Shown piece after piece: positions 1-7,686 of a stretch of DNA of 64,000 bases; the first letter of the stretch is position 1, and each line of letters starts with the position of its first letter. The position numbers were made by a program, and so were the translations under genes. The DNA comes from Paenibacillus phytohabitans. GTDB taxonomy: Bacteria > Bacillota > Bacilli > Paenibacillales > Paenibacillaceae. The stretch is from NCBI RefSeq assembly GCF_013141775.1, contig NZ_WHOB01000062.1:186001-250000 (forward strand). The letters are read 5' to 3'. The notes beneath the pieces are model-generated. The model ran no database searches. It had not been told where the DNA came from and worked only from the letters and a program-made list of their open reading frames with translations.

Positions 1-583
1 ACCTGCGAATGTGTACGGGGAGACCAAGCTGACCATGGAACGCATGATGGCCTGGTTCGACAAGGTGCTCGGCATCAAATACGTAGCGTTGCGCTACTTC
101 AATGCTGCAGGTGCACATGCCAGCGGCAAAATCGGCGAAGACCACCGTCCGGAGAGCCACCTGATTCCGCTGGTGCTCCAGGCTGCACTTAAGCAGCGGG
201 AGAACATCGCGGTCTTCGGCGAAGACTACCCGACAGAAGACGGAACCTGCGTACGCGACTATATCCATGTCAGCGATCTGGCGGATGCGCATGTCCGTGC
301 GGTAACCTACCTGCGCAGCGGCAGTGCAAGCAATATCTTCAACCTGGGCAACGGCCTGGGCTTCTCCGTCAAGCAGGTGATTGAAACTGCGAAGAAGGTC
401 ACCGGCCTGGACATTCCGGTTGTAATCCAGGAGCGCCGCGCCGGTGATCCGGCGGTACTGGTCGCTTCTTCGGCCAAAGCCCGGACGATCCTGGGCTGGG
501 ACCCGCAGCATGACGATCTGGAAGGCATCATCCAAAGCGCCTGGAACTGGCATTCCGCGAATCCGGAAGGGTACGGCGGCTAA
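1..583 (+). CDS. galE: UDP-glucose 4-epimerase, C-terminal part (left edge)
   Basis: Only the last 193 or so codons are present; the reading frame is already open at base 2, so the gene begins outside the window. The product interconverts UDP-glucose and UDP-galactose in the cytoplasm (Leloir pathway). The first visible residues contain a Tyr-x3-Lys (YGETK), the catalytic pair of the extended short-chain dehydrogenase family. The middle has the GalE substrate-loop sequence around GEDYPTEDGTCVRDYIHV, and the C-terminus has GDPAVLVASS..ILGW, both typical of GalE. galT follows 331 bp downstream, which fits a galactose cluster. The GTG at base 11 is an internal valine and not a start. Confidence 0.95.
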   Translation, partial: PANVYGETKLTMERMMAWFDKVLGIKYVALRYFNAAGAHASGKIGEDHRPESHLIPLVLQAALKQRENIAVFGEDYPTEDGTCVRDYIHVSDLADAHVRAVTYLRSGSASNIFNLGNGLGFSVKQVIETAKKVTGLDIPVVIQERRAGDPAVLVASSAKARTILGWDPQHDDLEGIIQSAWNWHSANPEGYGG

Positions 584-671
584 GCCTGCCACTGTACTTG
601 TTGTGAACAGTACGGAAGCCTTGCTTGAAGAATAAGCAATCCTAAGATGAACAAAAGAAAAATAAAAAGCC

Positions 672-850
672 AGAAGGATCGAAGGGGGATTTTGGAACTG
701 TAGGAGCGTTAGCGACCGCCTGAAAGCTTTCCGCAGGAAAGCTCGCTTCGGAAGCATCAGCAGTCACCGGATTTCAGCCGCAATCAGCGGGTCAATCAAG
801 AAATCTGGGGACAACAACGGCCGGAAGTCCAAATATTCACCGTAGTGACG
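672..850 (+). repeat. Dispersed intergenic repeat, copy A
   Basis: This non-coding stretch between galE and galT is closely matched at 31402-31554 between pheS and pheT. Shared blocks include TTTTGGAACTGTAGGAGCG, GTCACCGGATTTCA, GAAATCTGGGGACAAC and GGCCGGAAGTCCAAATATTC, in the same order and strand. Copy A carries about 45 extra bases near 722-763; these contain a hairpin with arms AGCTTTCC (725-732) and GGAAAGCT (736-743). I see no ORF in it and no transposase. Both copies sit a short distance upstream of a gene in the same orientation. Its function is unknown. Confidence 0.8.
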
Positions 851-914
851 TCTATGGCTTAAGTTAATATCTTAAGTTCAGCTATACAGGTTGCAGCAAA
901 TAAGGAGAATTGAA

Positions 915-2498
915 ATGCAGAACGATAATATTACGGCTGCAGCCTCTGAGAAGGCATTGTATGCGATTGAACAGCTGGTCCTGTTCGCGCAGCACAAGGA
1001 GCTGATTCAGCCGGCTGACGTTGATTACAGCCGCAATGAACTGCTGGACCAGTTCGGCTTCAGTGAGCCGTATGCCGGTGAATTCACTGAAGGTCCGCTT
1101 GAGAGTCCGCAGGCCCCGCTGGATCAATTGATCGACTACGGGTTTGAGACCGGGCTGATTCCGGAGAATACAGACACATACCGCGATCTGCTGGACGCCA
1201 AGATCATGGGCCTTCTGATGGCCCGGCCGTCCGAGGTGAATGCAGAATTTGCAGCGATCCAGGCGGAGCAGGGCATTCAGGCGGCCACTGACCGCTTTTA
1301 TAAGCTGAGCATTGATTCCAACTATATCCGTATGGACCGGGTGGCCAAGAATGTATATTGGCTTCAGGATTCGCCTTACGGGGATATCGAGATGACGATC
1401 AATCTCTCCAAACCGGAGAAAAGCCCGAAGGAAATCGCCATGGCCCGGCTGCTCCCGCCGCCGGTCTATCCGAAATGCCAGCTCTGCCGCGAGAATGTCG
1501 GCTATGCCGGACGGGTCAATCACCCGCCGCGCCAGAATCTGCGCGTGATTCCGCTCGCGATGAACAATGAGAAATGGTTCTTCCAATACTCGCCGTATGT
1601 GTACTATAACGAGCATTGTATCGTGTTCCACCATGATCATGTGCCGATGAAGCTGACGAAGGATACGCTGAAGCGTCTGCTTAGCTTTGTTGAATCCTTC
1701 CCGCATTATTTCATCGGCTCGAATGCCGATCTGCCGATTGTCGGCGGCTCCATTCTGACCCATGATCACTTCCAGGGCGGACGCCACACCTTCCCCATCC
1801 AGAAGGCACCCAAAGAGGATAGCTTCACCCATGCTGCATATCCAGGCGTTAGCCTAAGCATTGTGAAATGGCCGATGTCTGTGCTGCGGATGCACGGGGC
1901 AGATCCTGCCGTGCTGCTGGAAGCCGGCAACAGTATCTATGAGGCCTGGAAGACTTACAGCGATCCGTCAGCTGATGTCCTGGCCTTCAGTGAAGAGACC
2001 GGGGAGAGCGTGCCGCATAACACGGTTACACCTATCGTCCGCCGGGCAGAAGACGGCGGCTATGAGATGGATCTGGTGCTGCGTAACAACCGGACCAGCG
2101 AAGAATATCCCGAAGGGATTTTCCACCCGCACCGGGAAATGCACCACATCAAGAAGGAGAACATCGGCCTGATCGAGGTTATGGGCCTGGCGATTCTGCC
2201 GGGGCGCCTCAAGGAAGAGCTCGATGCTGTCGCTGGCGTTCTGGCCGGAGACACCGCGCTGCTTGAAGCCGTCCAGAGCCAAGGTGCTGATCATCCGCTT
2301 GCGCTGCATGCCTCCTGGATCGCGGAGCTGGCCGGCCGTTTCGGCACCTCCCTGAGCCGCGAGGAAGCGGTGAAGACGGTGCAGAACGAGGTAGGCACCA
2401 AGTTCACGCATATTCTGGAGCATGCGGGAGTCTACAAACGCACACCGGAAGGCCAGGCGGCATTCCGCCGATTCGTGAACAGCAGCGGGTTTAACTAA
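915..2498 (+). CDS. galT: Galactose-1-phosphate (UTP-hexose-1-phosphate) uridylyltransferase
   Basis: The product exchanges UMP between UDP-glucose and galactose-1-phosphate, the step that feeds UDP-galactose to GalE. The 527 residues fit the longer Firmicutes-type GalT. The active-site triad motif H-x-H-x-Q is seen at residues 283-287 (HDHFQ), inside a segment reading GGSILTHDHFQGG. A pair of cysteines (CQLC) near residue 190 may bind metal. The start is the ATG at 915, because AAGGAG at 902-907 is seven bases away; an in-frame codon at 891 has no ribosome site. A strong terminator follows at 2523. The long open frames on the opposite strand are shadows. Confidence 0.95.
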   Translation: MQNDNITAAASEKALYAIEQLVLFAQHKELIQPADVDYSRNELLDQFGFSEPYAGEFTEGPLESPQAPLDQLIDYGFETGLIPENTDTYRDLLDAKIMGLLMARPSEVNAEFAAIQAEQGIQAATDRFYKLSIDSNYIRMDRVAKNVYWLQDSPYGDIEMTINLSKPEKSPKEIAMARLLPPPVYPKCQLCRENVGYAGRVNHPPRQNLRVIPLAMNNEKWFFQYSPYVYYNEHCIVFHHDHVPMKLTKDTLKRLLSFVESFPHYFIGSNADLPIVGGSILTHDHFQGGRHTFPIQKAPKEDSFTHAAYPGVSLSIVKWPMSVLRMHGADPAVLLEAGNSIYEAWKTYSDPSADVLAFSEETGESVPHNTVTPIVRRAEDGGYEMDLVLRNNRTSEEYPEGIFHPHREMHHIKKENIGLIEVMGLAILPGRLKEELDAVAGVLAGDTALLEAVQSQGADHPLALHASWIAELAGRFGTSLSREEAVKTVQNEVGTKFTHILEHAGVYKRTPEGQAAFRRFVNSSGFN

Positions 2499-2522
2499 GA
2501 CCCCTGTGTCTTGTAAATGAGA

Positions 2523-2556
2523 TGTCCCTGCCGGAGTGTCGGCGGGGGCATTTTTT
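2523..2556 (+). terminator. Rho-independent terminator after galT
   Basis: The arms TGTCCCTGCCG and CGGCGGGGGCA pair around a short loop and run straight into TTTTTT. It lies 25 bp after the galT stop and just before the 51-bp repeat array. Confidence 0.85.
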
Positions 2557-2587
2557 GTTGCGCGGGAAACTACGATGCAATGATGTG

Positions 2588-3199
2588 TCCGCCGAAAGCG
2601 GGCGACAAGCGGAAAAGAGGGGCAGAAGTGCCCCTGAATCTGCGGAAAGCGGGCGGCAAGCGGAAAAGAGGGGCAGAAGTGCCCCTGAATCCGCCGAAAG
2701 CGGGCAGCAAGCGGAAATGAGGGGCAGAAGTGTCCCTGAATCCGCCGAAAGCGGGCGGCAAGCGGAAATGAGGGGCAGAAGTGCCCCTGAATCCGCGGAA
2801 AGCGGGCGGCAAGAGGAAATGAGGGGCAGAAGTGCCCCTGAATTCGCCGAAAGCGGGCGACAAGCGGAAATGAGGGGCAGAAGTGCCCCTGAATTCGCCG
2901 AAAGTGGGCGGCAAGCGGAAATTAAAGGGATAAATCCCTCTGATTCCGCCGAAATTGGGCGGTAAGCGGAAATTAAAGGGATAAATCCCTCTGATTCCGC
3001 CGAAAGTGGGCGGCATGAGGAAATTAAAGGGATAAATCCCTTTGAATTCGCCGAAAGCGGGCGGCAAGCGGAAATTAAAGGGATAAATCCCTCTGATTCC
3101 GCCGAAAGTGGGCGGCATGAGGAAATTAGAGGGAAAAATCCCTTTAATCCCGCCGAAAGTGGGCGGCATGAGGAAATTAAAGGGAAAAATCCCTTTGAA
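2588..3199 (+). repeat. 51-bp tandem repeat array 1 (12 exact-length units)
   Basis: Twelve units begin at 2588, 2639, 2690, 2741, 2792, 2843, 2894, 2945, 2996, 3047, 3098 and 3149; every step is exactly 51 bp. The first 28 bases of each unit are nearly constant and contain CCGCC-GAAAGCG-GGCGG, which can fold. The last 23 bases come in two types. Units 1-6 carry AGGGGCA-GAAG-TGCCCCT and units 7-12 carry AAAGGGA-TAAA-TCCCTTT or close variants. Both are seven-base stems with a four-base loop but have different sequences. Because 51 is a multiple of three, open frames run through on both strands (17-residue protein repeats); these frames lack ribosome sites and I do not call them genes. Confidence 0.95.
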
Positions 3200-3277
3200 T
3201 TTGTGCTAGGCAGGCGTTAAGGGAACGCCGTGTCTTTTAAACACGATACCGGCCTTTTGCCGCTGCTTCGCTGTCAT

Positions 3278-3306
3278 TTGAATGCGGCAAGCCGGAGGTC
3301 TATAAT
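3278..3306 (+). promoter_or_regulatory. Sigma-A promoter of the alcohol dehydrogenase gene
   Basis: A -35 box TTGAAT (3278-3283) and a perfect -10 TATAAT (3301-3306) are separated by 17 bp. The promoter lies between the end of repeat array 1 and the gene start at 3350. Confidence 0.75.
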
Positions 3307-3349
3307 ATACAAGTGCGTCACATTCATATACTCATGGAGGTTTACCCAT

Positions 3350-4513
3350 ATGCGTAAGTTTGAGTTCTATAACCCTACCAAGCTGATTTTTGGACAAGGG
3401 ACATTGCAGGCACTCCGCACCGAAGTGCCGAAATACGGCAAGAATGTACTGCTGATGTACGGCGGAGGCAGCATCAAGCGCAGCGGCCTGTACGACAATG
3501 TAATTGCTGAGCTGAATTCCATCGGCGCTGTAGTTACTGAACTGGCCGGAGTGGAGCCTAACCCGCGCCTGTCCACCGTACATAAAGGCGTGGATTTATG
3601 CCGCGAGAACGGGATCGAACTGATCCTCGCCGTCGGCGGCGGCAGTGTGCTGGATTGTGCCAAGGCTGTAGCTGTCGGTGCGAAGTACGATGGGGATATG
3701 TGGGACTTCGTGGAGCGCAAAGCGGCGCCTCAGGGAGCTCTTCCGCTGGGCACTGTGCTGACTATGGCGGCTACCGGTTCGGAAATGAACAACGGCTCGG
3801 TAATTACGAATGAAGTGACCAAGGAGAAAATGGGCTGGGGCAGCGTGCATGCCTATCCGGCCTTCTCGATTCTTGATCCTGAGAACACCTTCTCCTTGCC
3901 GCGTGACCAGACGGTCTACGGTATGGTGGACATCATGTCCCATACACTGGAGCATTATTTCCACACAGACGGCAACACGCCGGTACAGGACGGCTTCTGT
4001 GAAACCCTGCTTCGTACAGTGATCGAGACTGCACCGAAGCTGATCGAAGATCTGAACAACTATGAACTGCGTGAGACCATCATGTACTCCGGCACCATGG
4101 CACTGAACGGGATGGTCAGCATGGGCTTTGCCGGAGACTGGGCTACGCACAATATTGAGCATGCCGTATCCGCCGTTTACGATATTCCGCATGGCGGAGG
4201 ATTGGCGATTCTGTTCCCGCAATGGATGAAATACAACCTCAGTACGAATCCTGCCCGTTTCCGCCAATTGGCAGTGAACGTATTCGGGATTGATCCGGCG
4301 GGCAGAAGCGATGAGGAAGTCGGCCTTGAAGGCATCGAGGCGCTTCGCAGCTTCTGGGATTCCATTGGAGCTCCCAAGACGCTTGGCGATTATGACATCG
4401 ATGACAGCGAAATCGGCAATATGGCTGACAAGGCTGTCCGTTTCGGCCCGTTCGGCAACTTCCGTAAGCTGCAGCGTGAGGATGTTGTAGAGATTTACAA
4501 GCTGGCTCTGTAA
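3350..4513 (+). CDS. Iron-containing alcohol dehydrogenase (NADH-dependent butanol dehydrogenase type, YugJ/YugK-like)
   Basis: This is a 387-residue cytoplasmic group III alcohol dehydrogenase that reduces aldehydes to alcohols with NAD(P)H. The N-terminal Rossmann-like part has the nucleotide-binding GGGS segments (GGGSIKRSG and GGGSVLDCAKA). The metal ligands are visible in the right spacing: Asp194, His198, His267 and His281, with His271 nearby. Length and the opening MRKFEFYNPTKLIFGQG match the Bacillus YugJ/YugK branch. The start is the ATG at 3350, preceded by TGGAGG nine bases away; the open frame upstream to 3230 is not translated signal. It stands alone between its own promoter and a terminator. 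The exact substrate cannot be told from sequence. Confidence 0.92.
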   Translation: MRKFEFYNPTKLIFGQGTLQALRTEVPKYGKNVLLMYGGGSIKRSGLYDNVIAELNSIGAVVTELAGVEPNPRLSTVHKGVDLCRENGIELILAVGGGSVLDCAKAVAVGAKYDGDMWDFVERKAAPQGALPLGTVLTMAATGSEMNNGSVITNEVTKEKMGWGSVHAYPAFSILDPENTFSLPRDQTVYGMVDIMSHTLEHYFHTDGNTPVQDGFCETLLRTVIETAPKLIEDLNNYELRETIMYSGTMALNGMVSMGFAGDWATHNIEHAVSAVYDIPHGGGLAILFPQWMKYNLSTNPARFRQLAVNVFGIDPAGRSDEEVGLEGIEALRSFWDSIGAPKTLGDYDIDDSEIGNMADKAVRFGPFGNFRKLQREDVVEIYKLAL

Positions 4514-4611
4514 GCTGCATTTACAAGCAGTTAACCTTGTAAGCCGGCCTTGCAAGGCAGCTGGATAGACATACCGGCAATGGTTAACCCTATATGCTGC
4601 TCCCAAAGATC

Positions 4612-4642
4612 AGCCGCTCCCGTTCACCGGGAGCGGCTTTTT
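4612..4642 (+). terminator. Rho-independent terminator after alcohol dehydrogenase
   Basis: A ten-base perfect stem, AGCCGCTCCC with GGGAGCGGCT, closes a seven-base loop and is followed by TTTTT. Confidence 0.9.
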
Positions 4643-4778
4643 AACATGGAAATCCCTTAATGTTCTCTCTCCAGAGATACAATAATGAGATTAATACCCA
4701 ACTTTGTGAAACCAAGGACATGGTTTCTGCGTTTAAACTAGTATGACAGTCCGGAAGTAAAGACGGGAGGAGACCAAT

Positions 4779-5315
4779 ATGCAAACGCTGTATTTGGGCT
4801 GTTTGGCGCTGGGCATTATTTTTGCCGTAGTCAGTGTACTTGTAGGCGACCTGATCGGAGGCGCTCTGCACGGGGTTTTTGACTTCGTATCTTTTGATTT
4901 CGTCAATCCTGCCATCTTGGCAGGCGGAGTAACGGTGTTCGGCGGAGCGGGGGTGCTGCTTAGCCGCTACAGCGGACTGGAAGATGGCGCAATTCTTGCC
5001 TTGTCCCTGCTGATTGCGGCTTTTATGGGAGTGGTGCTGCATCTTGTTGTAGTGAAGCCAATGAGGAACAGCGAAATGTCGAACGGATTCTCCATGAACG
5101 ATCTGCCGGGAAGAATCGGTGAGGTTATGGTTCCGGTTCCTGCATCAGGCTATGGTGAGATTATGGTGAAATTCGGAGCAGGCAACAGTCTGCATACTGC
5201 AGCCAGCTTCGAACAGCATCCGCTGCCGGCCGGCATTAAAGTTGTGGTGGTAGAGGTCCGGGAGGGCGTAGCCCTTGTGTCAGAATTCGAAGACAGAAGA
5301 GGAGTGGATTCTTAA
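4779..5315 (+). CDS. NfeD/YuaF-family membrane protein, flotillin partner
   Basis: The 178-residue protein has three hydrophobic segments (roughly 3-24, 43-60 and 70-92) and a soluble C-terminal half rich in beta-type residues. This is the layout of the NfeD2/YuaF family, whose tail is an OB fold. GRIGEVMVPVPASGYGEIMVK near residues 111-131 is the start of that domain. The stop codon shares one base with the ATG of the flotillin gene, so the two are probably translationally coupled, as yuaF-floT in Bacillus. The ribosome site GGGAGG lies eight bases before the ATG. The family is tied to membrane microdomains and fluidity; no enzymatic role is evident. Confidence 0.88.
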   Translation: MQTLYLGCLALGIIFAVVSVLVGDLIGGALHGVFDFVSFDFVNPAILAGGVTVFGGAGVLLSRYSGLEDGAILALSLLIAAFMGVVLHLVVVKPMRNSEMSNGFSMNDLPGRIGEVMVPVPASGYGEIMVKFGAGNSLHTAASFEQHPLPAGIKVVVVEVREGVALVSEFEDRRGVDS

Positions 5316-6889
5316 TGTTCGGTATTCCTGATTTTTTGTTTATTCCCGCAGTCGTTGTGGCTGTATTATTTGTACTAGGGATTGCATTCTGGGCCCGTTA
5401 CAAAACGGTAGGGCCTGATGAAGGTATGATCGTTACAGGTTCCTTCCTGGGCAGCAATCATATCTCAGATGACGGCTCCGGCCGTAAAATCAAAATCGTC
5501 CGCGGCGGCGGTGCATTCATCCTGCCGGTCTTCCAGAAGGCAGAATTCATGTCACTGCTCTCCCACAAGCTAGACGTGACGACCCCTGAGGTCTACACGG
5601 AGCAGGGCGTTCCGGTCATTGCCGATGGAGTGGCGATCATCAAGGTGGGCAGTTCCACCGAGGATGTGGCGACGGCAGCCGAGCAGTTCATGGGCAAGCC
5701 GATTGAGGCGCTGAAGAGCGAAGCCCAGGAAGTGCTCGAAGGCCATCTGCGGGCGATTCTCGGCTCGATGACCGTTGAAGAGGTCTACCGCAACCGGGAC
5801 CGTTTCGCCCAGGAGGTTCAAGGCGTTGCGGCCCGTGATTTGAAGAAAATGGGGCTGCAGATCGTCTCGTTCACCATTAAGGATGTGCGTGACAAGCACG
5901 GCTATCTGGAAGCGCTGGGTAAACCGCGGATTGCCGCAGTGAAGCGGGATGCGGAGATTGCCGAAGCCGAGGCTGTGCGTGACGCGCGGATTCAGAAGGC
6001 CAATGCTGAAGAGCAGGGGCAGAAGGCAGAACTGCTGCGTGATACCAACATCGCCGAAGCCTCGAAGGAGAACCAGCTGAAGGTAGCGGCGTTCAAACGT
6101 GATCAGGATACCGCCAAAGCGGAAGCGGACCAGGCGTACCATATTCAGGAGGCGCGGGCTAAGCAGACGGTGGTTGAAGAGCAGATGAAGGTCGAGCTGG
6201 TCCGCAAGGAACGCGAAATTGATCTGCAGACCAAGGAAATCCAGGTTCGCGAGAAGCAGTATGATGCGGAAGTGAAGAAGAAAGCGGAAGCGGACCGTTA
6301 CGCGGTGGAGCAGGCGGCGGAAGCCGACAAGGCCAAGCGGATGCGTGAAGCCGATGCGCTGCAGTACAGTATTGAGACTCAGGCTAAAGCAACCTCCGAG
6401 CAGAAACGTCTGGAAGGGCAAGCGGTCGCCGATGCCGAGCTGGCCAAAGGTAAAGCGGAAGCGGAAGTTATCCGCCTGCGCGGTCTGGCCGAGGCGGAAG
6501 CCAAGGAGAAGCTGGCGGAAGCCTTCCAGAAATTCGGCGAAGCGGCGGTACTCGATATTATCGTCAAAATGCTGCCGGAGCTGGCCGGGAAGATTGCCGA
6601 GCCGCTGGCTTCCATTGACAAGCTGACGGTTGTGGATACCGGCAACGGGGAAGGTGCGGCCCGGGTCAGCAATTATGTGACCCAGCTGATGGCGACAGCC
6701 CCCGAGATGCTGAAAAGCGTGTCCGGCATTGATGTCGAAGCGCTGATCAAAGGGCTGACCAAAACCAAAGGCAAGCCGGAGCTGGCAGCAGCTGCCGAGT
6801 ATACCGGAGCGCCAGTAACCGCCCTCCCAAGCAAACCGAAACCGGCCGTAATACCACCGGCCGCCCCGGTTGAACAACCAGAGGAATAA
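5315..6889 (+). CDS. floT: Flotillin-like membrane microdomain protein FloT (YuaG)
   Basis: This 524-residue protein opens with a hydrophobic hairpin or anchor (residues 3-25) and an SPFH/band-7 domain (about 30-190). A long Glu-Ala-Lys-Arg coiled coil with repeated AEAE, KAEA and AEADKAKR-type motifs follows to about residue 410. The C-terminal region ends in a flexible Pro-Ala tail. The order matches FloT of Bacillus. It scaffolds functional membrane microdomains at the inner face of the membrane. It overlaps the upstream NfeD-like gene by one base. A hairpin with a T run follows at 6903. The long minus-strand frame over the same bases is caused by the coiled-coil composition. Confidence 0.93.
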   Translation: MFGIPDFLFIPAVVVAVLFVLGIAFWARYKTVGPDEGMIVTGSFLGSNHISDDGSGRKIKIVRGGGAFILPVFQKAEFMSLLSHKLDVTTPEVYTEQGVPVIADGVAIIKVGSSTEDVATAAEQFMGKPIEALKSEAQEVLEGHLRAILGSMTVEEVYRNRDRFAQEVQGVAARDLKKMGLQIVSFTIKDVRDKHGYLEALGKPRIAAVKRDAEIAEAEAVRDARIQKANAEEQGQKAELLRDTNIAEASKENQLKVAAFKRDQDTAKAEADQAYHIQEARAKQTVVEEQMKVELVRKEREIDLQTKEIQVREKQYDAEVKKKAEADRYAVEQAAEADKAKRMREADALQYSIETQAKATSEQKRLEGQAVADAELAKGKAEAEVIRLRGLAEAEAKEKLAEAFQKFGEAAVLDIIVKMLPELAGKIAEPLASIDKLTVVDTGNGEGAARVSNYVTQLMATAPEMLKSVSGIDVEALIKGLTKTKGKPELAAAAEYTGAPVTALPSKPKPAVIPPAAPVEQPEE

Positions 6890-6902
6890 TAGCGTATCAC
6901 CG

Positions 6903-6943
6903 AGGTATGGCCGGCAGGTTTAACCGCCTGTCATACCTTTTTT
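6903..6943 (+). terminator. Terminator after floT
   Basis: Outer arms AGGTATG and CATACCT and inner arms CAGG and CCTG form an interrupted stem followed by TTTTTT. It separates floT from the ABC genes. Confidence 0.7.
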
Positions 6944-6978
6944 ATAGAATTACGGCGATAGGAAACGGAGGTGCAGGC

Positions 6979-7686
6979 ATGGAGCTCATTTTGGATAATA
7001 TACGCAAGAGCTTTGACGGTAAGGAAGTGCTGAAGGGAATTGACTTCACCTTCGAGCAAGGCAAGATTTACGGGCTCCTGGGACGCAACGGTGCCGGCAA
7101 AACCTCACTGTTCAACTGCCTCAGCGGTGAGATACGCATGGACAGCGGCGGGGCTTTCCTGCGGCGGGAGGAAGTGAGTCTTCCGCTTCGCGAAGAGGAG
7201 ATCGGCTACGTCTTTTCCCTGCCGATTCTGCCGGATTTCTTAACGGGTTATGAGTTCGTGAAGTTCTACATGGATATCAACAAGGATAAAATTGAACCGG
7301 GCAGAAGTATCGAAGAGTATTTTGATATCATCCGTTTTGAGGAGGAGGACCGCCACCGCCTGATCAAAGGCTACTCCCACGGGATGAAGAACAAAATCCA
7401 GATGCTCTGCTTCATCATTTCCCGGCCGCCGCTAATTCTGCTGGATGAGCCGCTGACCTCCTTTGATGTAGTGGTGGCGCTGGAGATCAAGAAGCTGCTG
7501 CGTGAGATGAAGCAGAAGCATATTATTATTTTCTCCACCCATATTCTGCAGCTGGCTGCCGATCTCTGTGATGAGCTGGTGATTCTGAATAATGGCTCAC
7601 TCCGTGAGATTCCCGCGGAAACGCTGCGCAGTCCGGAATTCGAGGAGCAGATTATCGCGCTGCTGAAGGATGGAGACCATGATTAG
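6979..7686 (+). CDS. ABC transporter ATP-binding protein (ABC-2 exporter type)
   Basis: The 235-residue ATPase has Walker A GRNGAGKT at residues 35-42, an ABC signature degenerated to YSHGM (132-136), Walker B LLDEP around 154-158 and the switch His188 in FSTHILQ. The YSHGM-type signature is usual in ATPases of ABC-2 exporters. The chosen start is the ATG at 6979 with CGGAGGTG seven bases upstream; the frame is open back to 6907 without a ribosome site. Its end overlaps the start of the permease gene, so the two form one transporter. The cargo is unknown; nothing nearby points to an antibiotic or peptide. Confidence 0.9.
   Translation: MELILDNIRKSFDGKEVLKGIDFTFEQGKIYGLLGRNGAGKTSLFNCLSGEIRMDSGGAFLRREEVSLPLREEEIGYVFSLPILPDFLTGYEFVKFYMDINKDKIEPGRSIEEYFDIIRFEEEDRHRLIKGYSHGMKNKIQMLCFIISRPPLILLDEPLTSFDVVVALEIKKLLREMKQKHIIIFSTHILQLAADLCDELVILNNGSLREIPAETLRSPEFEEQIIALLKDGDHD

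Noticed and set aside
2570..3169. Minus-strand ORF (199 codons) and plus-strand ORF (147 codons) through repeat array 1
   Set aside because: A 51-bp unit without stops gives endless frames on both strands. Neither has a ribosome site or normal composition, so they are artefacts of the period.
5570..6877. 435-codon minus-strand ORF opposite floT
   Set aside because: It is a shadow of the Glu-Ala-Lys-rich coiled-coil sequence on the plus strand.
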